64,000 bases of DNA from the NCBI GenBank assembly GCA_945906965.1, contig CAMDRP010000005.1, positions 1 through 64,000 of the forward strand, written 5' to 3'. This DNA is from Opitutus sp. GAS368. Lineage in GTDB: Bacteria; Verrucomicrobiota; Verrucomicrobiia; Opitutales; Opitutaceae. Made by a program: the position numbers and the translations under genes. Below the pieces are notes generated by a model. The model was not told the DNA's origin. It did no database searches and saw nothing but the letters and a program-made list of their open reading frames with translations. Below are positions 1-9,290 of the stretch, piece by piece; positions within the stretch are counted from its first letter, which is position 1, and each line of letters opens with the position of its first letter.

Positions 1-1847
1 AAAAGTTTAGCGGGAGAATCCTGATTGCGCAGCTGATCTAGTTTTTGGAGAGGCATCGCGAGGGAGGGATCGGCGTCCGCGTCGGCGGGTTTTTTGTCGG
101 GATTGCCACCGACTTGTTGGGTGTCGCCCTCGGGCGGCTGCGGCGGTGGCGGGGGTTGGTCTTTCATGTCGCCGAAGGCTTTCTGGCCTTGCTTGCCATC
201 TTGCGGTTTGGCCTCGGGCGAATCCTTGGCATCGTTTTTCTGGTCTTCGGAATTTTGCTGGTCTTGTTGCTGCTGCGACGGATCGGATTTGTCGGAGGAC
301 TTGCTCTTGTCGTCTTTGTTTTGCTGCTGGTCTTTATCCTGCTGCTGATTTTTGTCCTGTTGGTTTTGTTGGTCCTGATCTTGTTTTTGATCATCCTTTT
401 TTTGGTCTTCGTCGGGCTTTTTCAGCAAGGCATTGAGTTCGTCGCGCAGCTTGGACCAATCGGCGGCTTTGGCGTCTAGGGCGGCGCCGGCTTCGGCGGC
501 CGCGAGTGCGTCTTGGACCGGTCCGGGAGCGACGGGTTGTTGTTCGGATTGGAGGCGTTGGCCCCAAGCGACGGTCTCGCGGGCGAGCTCGGCCCAGTCT
601 TGGCCGGAATGCGTGGGTGCGGCGGCAAGTCGGGTAACGGTTTGGGTGAGGGCGGCGGAGGGCGGAGGCGCGGCGGGCGGGGGGGCATCGCTCTCGGCGA
701 CGCTGCGTGCCGGAATTTTGGCGGCGGCAGCGCTGAGGGCGGCGGGCACGAGAGATAGCGTGAGGGCGATAAACAACAGCGCGACGGTGCCAGCGGCGAC
801 GGGCATACGCGTGGGCGTGCGGAGCGCGCGAGGTTTAGGGCGCACTGGGAACTCGCGCCAGAAGCTAAGAACCAGGCAAAACAGCGCGGCGGCGAGCGGC
901 CATTGGTATCGCTCGACGAGTCGGATGGAGTTTTTCTCGAGGAACTCACCTTTTTGGCCGGCTTCCACGGTGGCTTGGATGAGGGAGGCGAGATCGACCC
1001 AGGTTGAGGCATCGCGGTAAACGCCGCCGGTCATATTGGTGAGTTCGCGGAGCGTGTTGGGTTCAAGTTTGGAAAGGACGACGGCGCCGCGGTCGTCTTT
1101 GACGAAGCCGTTGGCCCCGTCAGGAATCATCGCACCGGCGGCGGTGCCGATGCCGAGCGCGAGGACGCGGATGTTTTTCTTTTTCAATTCCTCGGCGGTC
1201 GTTTTCCAGGTGTCGTCGGTGGCTTCACCGTCGGAGAGAATGATGAGAAAACGATCGGCCGAACCGCTTTGCTTGAACGCTGCGAGCGCGGTCGTGACGA
1301 GGGCGCTGTAATTGGTGCCGCCTTCGGGCAAATAGTCGGGGCCGAGGTTGGGCAAAAACTCGCGTAAAATTTCGTAATCGGCGCTGAGCGGAGATTGCAG
1401 AAACGCGGTGCCGGAGAACACGACGAGACCGATGCGCTCTCCGGCGAGACGCTCGAGCAATGATTGGATGAGGAGCTTGGCGCGCTCGAGGCGCGACGGT
1501 TTTACGTCGGGTGCGAGCATCGAGCGTGAGAGATCGACGGCGAGGAGGATTTCCCGGGATTGATCGAAGACGGGCTCGTCGATGCGGCCGTATTGCGGGC
1601 GGGCGAGTGCGGCGACTGCGAGCGTGAGACCGAAAAATAACCACAGGCGGGGCCGGCGACGAGCGGGCTTAGCGTCGGCGCGCTGGGCGTTGAAAGAGGA
1701 GAGTTGCAGCGAATCGCCGCCGGCTTCGGCGCGGAGGATTTTGGGTTGGGCGAGAGCGCCGGCGCGACGCGCGCGGGTGAGTTCCCAAACGAGCACGGCG
1801 AGCGGGATGAAGAGTAACCAGAGCAATTGGGGCGTCGCGAAGGTCAT
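1..1847 (-). CDS. BatB-like VWA domain membrane protein with C-terminal Gln/Asp/Lys-rich tail; 3' end truncated by window edge
   Basis: Manual reverse-strand translation from ATG at 1847 (ATGA overlap with the upstream gene) stays open to base 1. It contains MTFATPQLLWLLFIPLAVLVWEL, AVDLSRSML, FSGTAFLQSPLSADY and LSDGE (VWA/MIDAS features), then a QQDQQNKDDKSK-type low-complexity region. It is absent from the ORF track because it has no stop inside the window. Confidence 0.85.
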   Translation of the reverse strand, partial: MTFATPQLLWLLFIPLAVLVWELTRARRAGALAQPKILRAEAGGDSLQLSSFNAQRADAKPARRRPRLWLFFGLTLAVAALARPQYGRIDEPVFDQSREILLAVDLSRSMLAPDVKPSRLERAKLLIQSLLERLAGERIGLVVFSGTAFLQSPLSADYEILREFLPNLGPDYLPEGGTNYSALVTTALAAFKQSGSADRFLIILSDGEATDDTWKTTAEELKKKNIRVLALGIGTAAGAMIPDGANGFVKDDRGAVVLSKLEPNTLRELTNMTGGVYRDASTWVDLASLIQATVEAGQKGEFLEKNSIRLVERYQWPLAAALFCLVLSFWREFPVRPKPRALRTPTRMPVAAGTVALLFIALTLSLVPAALSAAAAKIPARSVAESDAPPPAAPPPSAALTQTVTRLAAAPTHSGQDWAELARETVAWGQRLQSEQQPVAPGPVQDALAAAEAGAALDAKAADWSKLRDELNALLKKPDEDQKKDDQKQDQDQQNQQDKNQQQDKDQQQNKDDKSKSSDKSDPSQQQQDQQNSEDQKNDAKDSPEAKPQDGKQGQKAFGDMKDQPPPPPQPPEGDTQQVGGNPDKKPADADADPSLAMPLQKLDQLRNQDSPAKL

Positions 1848-2857
1848 GCGGTGGAGCGCGCGGCGGGGCGCGCGAGGAGGGCGGCGGCGAGAAGCAACGT
1901 GAGACCGGGGATAGCGACCCACGGAAAAAGCTCCGTCGTGAGCAAGTAGCTCTTGGATTGAAATTCGATCTTCTGGGCGCGATCAATCGCCTTGAACGCG
2001 GATTCGGCGGCGCCGGTGTCAAAGGCACGGAAAAAATCCCCGCCCGTGTTTTCAGCGAGGTCGCGCAGGGCGCCTTCATCGAGGTCGGACATCATCCGGC
2101 GGTAGCCGACTTTGTTGCCTTTGTCGTCGAAGACCGGGAACGGCACGATGCCGTCTTTGCCGGCACCGATAGCGTAGATGGGGATGTTGCGTGATTTGGC
2201 GAGATCGGCGGCTTGCGTGGGCGAAAGTGCGCCGCGGTTATTGGCGCCGTCGGTCATGAGAATGACAAAGGCCCCTTGGCGCTTGCCGGCGGTTTCACGT
2301 TTGGCTTGCTCGAGGCGGGTGAGCGCGACGCCGAGACCGTCGCCGATCGCAGTGCCGTCTTCGATGAGGCCAATTTTCACGCGCTCGAGTTGGGCCGCGA
2401 GCCAATCGTGGTCGGTCGTGAGGGGGGCCATCGTATAAGCGCGGCCGGAGAAGAGCACGATGCCGATACGGTCAGAGGGGCGTTTTTCAATAAACGCTTG
2501 GATGACGGGCTTGATCGCTTGCAGACGGTTGATGCGTTCGCTGCCGCGCTCGTAATCTTCGGCAAGCATCGAGGAGGAAAGATCGATGGCCAACATGATG
2601 TCGTAGCCTTCTGAGCGCACTTCGCGTTTGTCCTCGATCTGCTGTGGACGCGCGAGGCCGGCGACGACGAGGATCAGGCCCGCGACGGCGAGGCCCGTCG
2701 GCCAACGTGACGCCGATGCCAGCGAGGGGCGATGCCACGCGGCCGCGAAGGGTACGAGCAACACCGGTACGCGCCGACGTCCGCGCAGCCAGAGGCTCAA
2801 GGGTAAGAGCGCCAGGGCGAGAAACCAAAGAGGATCGTGGAGCGTGTAGTTGGGCAT
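1844..2857 (-). CDS. BatA-like VWA domain membrane protein
   Basis: MPNYTLHDPLWFLALALLPLSLWLRG start; DLSSSM MIDAS; LFSGRAYTMAPLTTD; MTDGANNRG. Start trimmed from the ORF start at 2908 to ATG at 2857. Confidence 0.88.
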   Translation of the reverse strand: MPNYTLHDPLWFLALALLPLSLWLRGRRRVPVLLVPFAAAWHRPSLASASRWPTGLAVAGLILVVAGLARPQQIEDKREVRSEGYDIMLAIDLSSSMLAEDYERGSERINRLQAIKPVIQAFIEKRPSDRIGIVLFSGRAYTMAPLTTDHDWLAAQLERVKIGLIEDGTAIGDGLGVALTRLEQAKRETAGKRQGAFVILMTDGANNRGALSPTQAADLAKSRNIPIYAIGAGKDGIVPFPVFDDKGNKVGYRRMMSDLDEGALRDLAENTGGDFFRAFDTGAAESAFKAIDRAQKIEFQSKSYLLTTELFPWVAIPGLTLLLAAALLARPAARSTA

Positions 2858-2861
2858 CGCT

Positions 2862-3803
2862 TCAACGGATCGAGCCGGCGCGCATGCGGGCGTGGAAAAA
2901 GCGTACAAGCGCGTCGAGGCGGTTTTGGCTCGTGCTCACGACGAGACGGCTGAGGACATCGGGAAAGAGCGCGGTCCATGTGGCTTCGCGGAGGTTGCGC
3001 CACTCGGCGTGCGCGGCGCGTTCGGCGGCGGAATTTTCAATCGTCACCAGTTGTCCCGCCGTCGGGTCGTACGCGGCGAATTGGCCCTGATCGGGCAAGG
3101 TACGTTCCCATGGATCATCGACGCGGAAGCCCATCATCTGATAACGACGGCGCAACACCGCCCAGCCTTCCGGCTCGGGTCGCGGCGCGAAATCTCCGAG
3201 CCACAACATCACGCTGTGCTTCGGCGCGGCGCGGGATAATAAACGCCAGGGAATGCCCGAATCGGCGGCGGGGTCGGCGCTGAGCGCGGATAAACTCGGC
3301 GCCGGACATGCGAGTAAGCTCGCCGCTGCGTGCATGATCGCGCCGCGACCGCGCACGGGTTCACGAAAAAGATAATCGCCGCCGGGCGTCGCGTGCACGA
3401 AGCCGACGCGGTCGCGGTTCACCGCGCCAAGCAACATCACCAGCCCGGCCAACTCCAGCAGCGCCTCGCGTTTTGATTGCGCGCCCGAGCCAAATTGAAG
3501 ACTCGGCGTGTCCTCAAACACCACGAGCAACGTGACCTCGCGTTCTTCGACGAACTTCTTGCGGTACGGCTCGCCGAGGCGCGCGGTGACGTTCCAGTCG
3601 ATGTCGCGCACGTCATCGCCGAAGGTGTATTTGACGACCTGGTCGAACTCCATGCCGCGGCCGCGGAAGGCCGAGCGGTACTCGCCGCTCAGCTGGTTTT
3701 CCACGGCGTGGCGCACGCGCCACTCGAGTTGGCGGAGCAAGGCCAAGGGCGACGCAGGGGCATCGCCGATGGACGTGGCGTAGACTGGAGGTTGATAAGC
3801 CAA
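2862..3803 (-). CDS. DUF58 domain-containing protein
   Basis: Contains GEYRSAFRGRGMEFDQVVKYTFGDDVRDIDWNVTARLGEPYRKKFVEERE, the DUF58 core signature; neighbours moxR and bat genes. Confidence 0.92.
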   Translation of the reverse strand: MAYQPPVYATSIGDAPASPLALLRQLEWRVRHAVENQLSGEYRSAFRGRGMEFDQVVKYTFGDDVRDIDWNVTARLGEPYRKKFVEEREVTLLVVFEDTPSLQFGSGAQSKREALLELAGLVMLLGAVNRDRVGFVHATPGGDYLFREPVRGRGAIMHAAASLLACPAPSLSALSADPAADSGIPWRLLSRAAPKHSVMLWLGDFAPRPEPEGWAVLRRRYQMMGFRVDDPWERTLPDQGQFAAYDPTAGQLVTIENSAAERAAHAEWRNLREATWTALFPDVLSRLVVSTSQNRLDALVRFFHARMRAGSIR

Positions 3804-3823
3804 AGCGACGAGCCGGGCGAAAC

Positions 3824-4783
3824 TCAGGCGGCGGGAATCGGGGTCGTCGCGATGACTTGGGCGACGATTTTATCGGCGGTAATTTCTTTCGCCTCGGCCT
3901 CATAGGTCAGGCCGATGCGGTGACGCAGAACATCGGGGGCGATTTCTTGGACGAGCGCGGGCGAGACGAAATCGAGGCCGCGCAACCAAGCGAGGGCACG
4001 GGTGGCTTGGTAAAGCGCGAGCGAGGCGCGGGGCGAAGCGCCGAAGGTGAGGAGACGTTGCGCCGCCGCTCCCTCGGTGAGCGCGCGCGTCGCTCGGACG
4101 AGCGCGAGGATGTAATTGTGCACCGCCGGCGAGACGTGGATTTGGTCGACCTGCGCGCGCAGCTCGAGGAGTTCTTCCCCGCTGGAGGCAGGAACGAGCG
4201 CGGGCTGTTTGGTGACCTGGCCCCAGCGCAACACCATCGTGGATTCCTCGGCCGCCGACGGGTAATCGACGATGAGCTTGAAGAGAAAACGATCCGTCTG
4301 CGCCTCGGGCAACGGGTACGTGCCTTCTTGCTCCACGGGATTTTGGGTGGCCATCACAAAGAACGGCTTCGGCAACGGATGCGTTTGGCCGCCGATGGTG
4401 ACTTGGCGCTCCTGCATGGCTTCGAGCAGGGCGGACTGGACCTTGGCGGGGGCGCGGTTGATTTCGTCGGCGAGGACAAGGTTAGCAAAGATCGGCCCAC
4501 GGTGAGCGGTGAACTCGCCGTTCTTGGGCGAGAAAATCATCGTGCCGACGACATCGCTCGGGAGCAGATCGGGCGTGAATTGCACGCGCTCAAATTGGAC
4601 GCCGAGGGCCGTACCGAGGGATTTGATGAGCAGCGTCTTGGCGAGGCCGGGCATGCCTTCAAGCAAGACGTGGCCGTTGGCGAGGAGCGCAACGAGCAGG
4701 CGTTCGACGACGGCATCCTGGCCGATGACGGCTTTGGCGATTTCAGTGCGGAGTTTCTGGGACCAAGCGGGACCGTTGAGCAT
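3824..4783 (-). CDS. MoxR family AAA+ ATPase
   Basis: GMPGLAKT Walker A, LADEINRAPAKVQSALLEAMQERQVT, ATQNPVEQEGTYPLPEAQTDRF. Confidence 0.95.
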   Translation of the reverse strand: MLNGPAWSQKLRTEIAKAVIGQDAVVERLLVALLANGHVLLEGMPGLAKTLLIKSLGTALGVQFERVQFTPDLLPSDVVGTMIFSPKNGEFTAHRGPIFANLVLADEINRAPAKVQSALLEAMQERQVTIGGQTHPLPKPFFVMATQNPVEQEGTYPLPEAQTDRFLFKLIVDYPSAAEESTMVLRWGQVTKQPALVPASSGEELLELRAQVDQIHVSPAVHNYILALVRATRALTEGAAAQRLLTFGASPRASLALYQATRALAWLRGLDFVSPALVQEIAPDVLRHRIGLTYEAEAKEITADKIVAQVIATTPIPAA

Positions 4784-4901
4784 GAGCGGTGGGTAGGTTT
4801 AAAAAAGAAAAAGGAAGCGAATGATAAAAAGTACTTCAGCAGGACGGAGGTCTATTTGACTCGGCGCCCGGCAAAGAGTTTCCATTAGAAAACGGACTGC
4901 T

Positions 4902-5297
4902 ATGACCTTGCCATCCCAAATCTTGGAAAAACTGGCCGCCCTTGGGGTGCGGCTAGCCGACGTCGAGGAGCGTTTTGTCCGTGGTACCGGGCCCGGCGGG
5001 CAGAAAATCAATAAAACCAGTTCGACCGTCTGCCTGCGGCACGGGCCGACGGGCCTCGAAGTGCGCTGTCAGCGGGAACGCTCGCAAGGCGCGAATCGCG
5101 AAGTCGCGTGGGCGGAACTCGTGGCGAAGTTACAGGAACGCAAAACGCGCGCGCTCGCGGCGGTTGTCGATGCGCGCGAAGCAGAACGGCGTCGCACTCG
5201 ACAAAAATCGCGGCGTCAAAAAGTCCGGATGATTCAGTCCAAGAAGCACCGCGCGAAACATAAGGCTCGGCGCGGCCGCGTCGGCGGCGACGACTAA
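4902..5297 (+). CDS. Stand-alone peptide chain release factor-like protein (RF-1 GGQ domain) with basic tail
   Basis: GTGPGGQKINKTSSTVCLRHGPTGLEVRCQRERSQGANR followed by a Lys/Arg-rich C-terminus; no codon-recognition domain. Confidence 0.9.
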   Translation: MTLPSQILEKLAALGVRLADVEERFVRGTGPGGQKINKTSSTVCLRHGPTGLEVRCQRERSQGANREVAWAELVAKLQERKTRALAAVVDAREAERRRTRQKSRRQKVRMIQSKKHRAKHKARRGRVGGDD

Positions 5298-5315
5298 ATT
5301 GCAGCGGGCGTGGTG

Positions 5316-7538
5316 TTATTGGCCGGGGTGGTAGGTGCGCTTAGCGTTTTTCTCGATGTCGTCGCAATAAAACCAGGCGTCCTTGAATTTACCGGCGGCG
5401 TAGCGCGCGGCTTGGTCGTTGAAATGAGGCGACGCCGGGTCGCCACTCATGCCTCCGGCGAGGAGCGTTTTGGCTTGGAGGCGCGGGCCGAATTCGACGA
5501 CGGCGACGAAGCTGTTGCCGCGGTTGCCGTAGATGCGCTTCGTCGTCTGCGGCGGGCCAGAAACGCCGAAGGCCGGTAGCGATCCCCAATCACTCGGGGC
5601 GTAGGCGATCGGCAGGCTCGGCGCGGCGTCGTCGAACTTGGAATTGAGGTCGCCGGAAGGGCGTTGAAAACGGTTGATCTCGCCCCAAGGCGTCTGCCAC
5701 GTGCCAAAATCGCGGGTGAGCCGGGCGGTGACCTGCGCGAGGGCGTCGAGGCATTGCGGCGCAGTGAGTGAAGCGACGAGGTGATCGACGAGGACAAGCT
5801 CGCGGTTTTTCGCTTCGCTGATGATGGGGCCGAAGGATTGCGCCCAGAGAATCGCGAGCGTGGTCGGGATCGAATCGACGCTGGTGCGATAGTCCCAGCC
5901 ACGCAGCGCGGCGATCGGCGCAGCGAGGGCGGTGCGGCGTGGATCCGCAGTGGACAGCGCATCGAAGGCGCGCAAGAGCAGGGGCAGGAGCGTTTCAAAC
6001 GCCGGGAGCGCGGGGTCGTAGGCGGCGGTAATGAGGCTATCGAGCGTGAAGGATTTCGCGCTCGAGAGCACGCGAACGGCGTTGAGCCCGCGGGCGTTTT
6101 CAGGATTGGACCAGAGGTAGGCGGGGTAATCCGCGAGTTTGGGGCTGGCGGGGCCGGCGGCGGAGAAGGGCCAGTTGTTGGTGTTTTGAATCCAGCCGCT
6201 CGCGGGATTGAGCAGGTGGATCGTTTCCGCTACAGCATGGAGGCCGCGCCATTCGGTCGCGGGGTCGCTGCCGTCGACGGGGAGTTTCCAGTTGAAACGC
6301 GGGTCGCGGCGCGGGGCGAAGTTGCCGTGGAAGTAGGCGATGTTACCGTCGGCGTCGGCGTAAACGGTGTTGTTGGACGTGTTGGTGCGCAGCTCCATCA
6401 CGCGGGTGAATTCAGCGTAGGTGCGCGCCTTGGTGCGTTGGTAAGATTGAGTGAGCGCGGGCACGGGGTCGTTCATCATTTTAACCGCGATCCATTGGCC
6501 GTCGGCGGCGCGCACGATCGGGCCGTGGTGGCTGAAATACGTCGTGACGATGCGCTCGGAAAGCGGCGAGCCGGCGGGACCGGTGCGGTAGCGGAGCGTG
6601 ATTTTTTTGGCGAGAAATGGGCGAGTTGCGTCGCCGTAGCGATAGGTGGGGCCGGCGGGGGTGGGGACAACGATTTCGCGGTATTCGTCGATGACGTCGG
6701 CGCCGTTGGACGTGTGCATCCAGCCGAGGCGGTCGTTGAAACCCTGATACACGAAGAACTGGCCCCAGGTCGCGGCACCGTAGGCGTTGAGGCCCTCGGC
6801 GCTCACGGCGTGCACTTCAGGGCGAAAATAAAACGAGGTGTGCGGGTTGATGAGCAACAGCGCGTGACCGGAAGCGCTTTTGGCCGGAGCGATGGCGAAG
6901 CCGTTGGAGCCCTGCGCCTCGGGGGGCGCGGGCGCAGTGGCTGCGTCGGAGGCGGCGCGGTCGGGTGCGGTGAAAGCGAGCGCGGGGCGAGAACCGTAGA
7001 AGGCTTCGAGGTTTTTGAGCGAAACCGATTCGATGTCGCCGCCGATGCTGCCCTCGGTGAAGGCGAGGGCCATCCACGGCTCAAAATGAGTGATCAATTT
7101 CGGACGCACCCCGGGGTGCGTGTGGAGATAAAAATTCAGGCCGTCGGCAAAGGCGTCCATGAGCGCGCGGAGCCATGCGGGGCTGGTGGCGTATTGGGCT
7201 CGGAGTTCGACGGGGTCGATGAAGAGCTTCATGCGCAGGTCCCGGTAGAGTTCTTTTTCACCTTCGATCTCGGCGAGGCGGCCGAGGGCGTTGACGTAAT
7301 TGAGTTCGATGCGGTTGAAGTCGTCCTCGGCTTGAGCGTAGAGCAGGCCGAAGACCGTGTTGGCGTCAGTTTGGCCAAAAACATGAGCGATGCCCCAGGT
7401 GTCGCGAATGATGGTGACCTTGCGCGCGTGCTCTTGCCAGCGGGCGAGATCAGCGGGCGTCGGTGCTGCTACGGTGGCGTTGAGGGCGATGGCGGTAACG
7501 CCGAACTTGAGGATAAAACGAAACAGGAAAAAACGCAT
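5316..7538 (-). CDS. Penicillin acylase family protein (Ntn hydrolase)
   Basis: RDTWGIAHVFGQTDANTVFGLLYAQAEDDFNRIE near the N-terminus; GSNGFAIAP (predicted beta-chain Ser); NPHTSFYFRPE. Start trimmed to MRFFLFRF (signal-like) at 7538. Confidence 0.9.
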   Translation of the reverse strand: MRFFLFRFILKFGVTAIALNATVAAPTPADLARWQEHARKVTIIRDTWGIAHVFGQTDANTVFGLLYAQAEDDFNRIELNYVNALGRLAEIEGEKELYRDLRMKLFIDPVELRAQYATSPAWLRALMDAFADGLNFYLHTHPGVRPKLITHFEPWMALAFTEGSIGGDIESVSLKNLEAFYGSRPALAFTAPDRAASDAATAPAPPEAQGSNGFAIAPAKSASGHALLLINPHTSFYFRPEVHAVSAEGLNAYGAATWGQFFVYQGFNDRLGWMHTSNGADVIDEYREIVVPTPAGPTYRYGDATRPFLAKKITLRYRTGPAGSPLSERIVTTYFSHHGPIVRAADGQWIAVKMMNDPVPALTQSYQRTKARTYAEFTRVMELRTNTSNNTVYADADGNIAYFHGNFAPRRDPRFNWKLPVDGSDPATEWRGLHAVAETIHLLNPASGWIQNTNNWPFSAAGPASPKLADYPAYLWSNPENARGLNAVRVLSSAKSFTLDSLITAAYDPALPAFETLLPLLLRAFDALSTADPRRTALAAPIAALRGWDYRTSVDSIPTTLAILWAQSFGPIISEAKNRELVLVDHLVASLTAPQCLDALAQVTARLTRDFGTWQTPWGEINRFQRPSGDLNSKFDDAAPSLPIAYAPSDWGSLPAFGVSGPPQTTKRIYGNRGNSFVAVVEFGPRLQAKTLLAGGMSGDPASPHFNDQAARYAAGKFKDAWFYCDDIEKNAKRTYHPGQ

Positions 7539-7561
7539 GGCGACGGGCTGGGATCTATTTT

Positions 7562-8383
7562 TCAGAGAATCGTGAGGGTGTTTCCGAGACGTAGGACGCC
7601 GGATTTGGTTTCGTGGATGAGGTTTTGGCCGAAGTTGACCGACGTGGATTGAACTGAGTCGCGGCGATAGGTGGCGAGCGTTTGGAGCGGTTCGGGGCCG
7701 TCGAGCTGGCCGGTGGCTTGGTCGGTCGTTGTGACGGAGCAACGCGCACAGGGGCCGCCGGCGCGAAAGGTGATTTCGCCGATTCGAAAACGAGGCCAAG
7801 TGTCTTCGGCGTAGGCGGGCGTATCGGCGAGGATGAGGTTGGGGCGGAATCGATTCATCGGCAGGGCCTCGGCGCCGCGGGCGATGAGGCGGTCGTTGAG
7901 ATCGGCGAGCGAGGATTCGCCGATGACCAGCAAGGGGTAAGCGTCGGCAAAGGTCACCGTGTCGCCGGGGTGCGCGTTGGCTTTAGGAATCGGGCGGTGG
8001 AAAGCGGGGCCGAGGCGAACGAGGCGGCAACGCGTACCGAGAAAGGCGGAGAGCAACGCGGCAGAGGTTTCACCGCAGTCTTCGGCAAGGAGGTTTTCAC
8101 TTTTCCAGACGCTCACGGTGCGGAGCGGGGCGGCGGGATCGGAAGCGAGGGGAACGCGGAGCGAGGCCGATTGGGGCGGGGTAAGAGTGAGGTGGGTCGC
8201 GTCGAGAGCGGTGGCGATGAGGGCCATCCGCGGCAGGGTGCGCTGAGTCAGAAACCGGCCGGTTTCGTCGATGACAAGAAACCGGCGGTCACCCACGAGG
8301 CCGTGGGCATCAATTCGAGCGGAGGAAACCGCGCAACCGCCGAGAGATTTAACCGGGTAGAGAAAAAGGCCGCTGAGGCGCAT
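7562..8383 (-). CDS. MOSC domain-containing protein
   Basis: LSGLFLYPVKSLGGCAVSSARID N-terminal beta-barrel start; MNRFRPNLIL; GGPCARCSVTTTDQATG. Confidence 0.9.
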   Translation of the reverse strand: MRLSGLFLYPVKSLGGCAVSSARIDAHGLVGDRRFLVIDETGRFLTQRTLPRMALIATALDATHLTLTPPQSASLRVPLASDPAAPLRTVSVWKSENLLAEDCGETSAALLSAFLGTRCRLVRLGPAFHRPIPKANAHPGDTVTFADAYPLLVIGESSLADLNDRLIARGAEALPMNRFRPNLILADTPAYAEDTWPRFRIGEITFRAGGPCARCSVTTTDQATGQLDGPEPLQTLATYRRDSVQSTSVNFGQNLIHETKSGVLRLGNTLTIL

Positions 8384-8532
8384 GCAAGAAACTCAGCGCG
8401 CGCCGCGAAGTTTGGCAATCATGGGCTCCGGCGTGTGCGTTCATCATCCGTGTTTTTTTAGCGGATCGGATCAGGCGCGCAGGTTGAGGGCATCATGTAA
8501 TCTTAAAGCGACTCATTCTCCGGTCTCTTGAC

Positions 8533-8552
8533 TTAGCTAATAGCTTAGCTAA
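8533..8552. promoter_or_regulatory. Two TTAGCTAA palindromes (12-bp period) upstream of the antitoxin gene; candidate autoregulatory operator
   Basis: TTAGCTAA at 8533-8540 and 8545-8552; ends 10 bp before the ATG at 8563; TTGACT at 8528-8533 resembles a -35 element. Confidence 0.5.
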
Positions 8553-8562
8553 TCAATTTATT

Positions 8563-8907
8563 ATGTCCGTAATCCTCAAGCGTAAAGCCGCTCACCGCGC
8601 CGTTCGCCCGTCGCGCGTGGCCTCCGCCCCGATCAAGCTGCCCTCCATTGTTAACGTCCACGAAGCCAAGACTCAGCTCTCTCGTCTCCTCGCTCGCGTG
8701 GAGGCCGGCGAAGAAATCACCATCGCTCGCGCCGGCCAGCCATTCGCTCGGCTCGTGCCGCTGGAGGCGCCTGTTTTGTCACCCCGTGTGCCCGGTCGCT
8801 ACAAAGGTCTTTTTGGGCCACTCGGCGCGGCCGAGGCTTTAGCTCCATTGCCAGAGGAGTTTTCTGGGCTGACGGCCAGTCTCAGCGACCCGCTCGATCT
8901 ACCGTGA
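8563..8907 (+). CDS. Phd/YefM-family type II antitoxin
   Basis: IVNVHEAKTQLSRLLARVEAGEEITIARAGQPFARLVP; overlaps the PIN-domain ORF by 4 nt. Confidence 0.92.
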   Translation: MSVILKRKAAHRAVRPSRVASAPIKLPSIVNVHEAKTQLSRLLARVEAGEEITIARAGQPFARLVPLEAPVLSPRVPGRYKGLFGPLGAAEALAPLPEEFSGLTASLSDPLDLP

Positions 8908-9290
8908 AGCTGCTGCTAGATACCCACGCTGTCCTGTGGTGGTTGGATGATCATCCCTCGCTCAGCGCTAAGGCCCGCTGGTTGATCGCGGACCCGGGCA
9001 ATGAGTGTTGGCTGAGCGCCGTGTCGGTTTTTGAAATCACCACCAAGCATCGGCTCGGAAAACTCCGTCTGCCGCCGTCACTTTTACAGGGTTGGAGCCT
9101 GACGGTGAAGCAGGAGAACTGGCGATGGTTGCCCGTATCTCAGGATCATGCCGCTTACGCCGGAGCGCATCCCTCGCTGCATGGTGATCCCTTCGACCGT
9201 ATTTTGGCTGCCCAAGCTAAAATCGAAGCTCTTACGCTGGTTACCGTCGATCCGGCTTTTGTAAACTTCGCCTCGTCTACCGTTTGGTAG
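8904..9290 (+). CDS. PIN domain toxin (VapC-like)
   Basis: LLLDTHAVLWWLDDHPSLS, SAVSVFEITTKHRLGKL, HGDPFDRILAAQA. Confidence 0.93.
   Translation: MKLLLDTHAVLWWLDDHPSLSAKARWLIADPGNECWLSAVSVFEITTKHRLGKLRLPPSLLQGWSLTVKQENWRWLPVSQDHAAYAGAHPSLHGDPFDRILAAQAKIEALTLVTVDPAFVNFASSTVW

Noticed and set aside
45-479. 144-aa + strand ORF that looks like a hydrophobic membrane protein
   Set aside because: It is the antisense of the Gln/Asp/Lys-rich tail of the BatB-like gene; complementing CAG/GAC/AAC codons yields Leu/Val/Phe. The opposite strand carries a continuous VWA gene.
5781-7652. 623-aa + strand ORF
   Set aside because: Antisense to the penicillin acylase gene; Gly/Val/Arg-rich composition typical of GC-rich antisense frames and no recognisable motifs.
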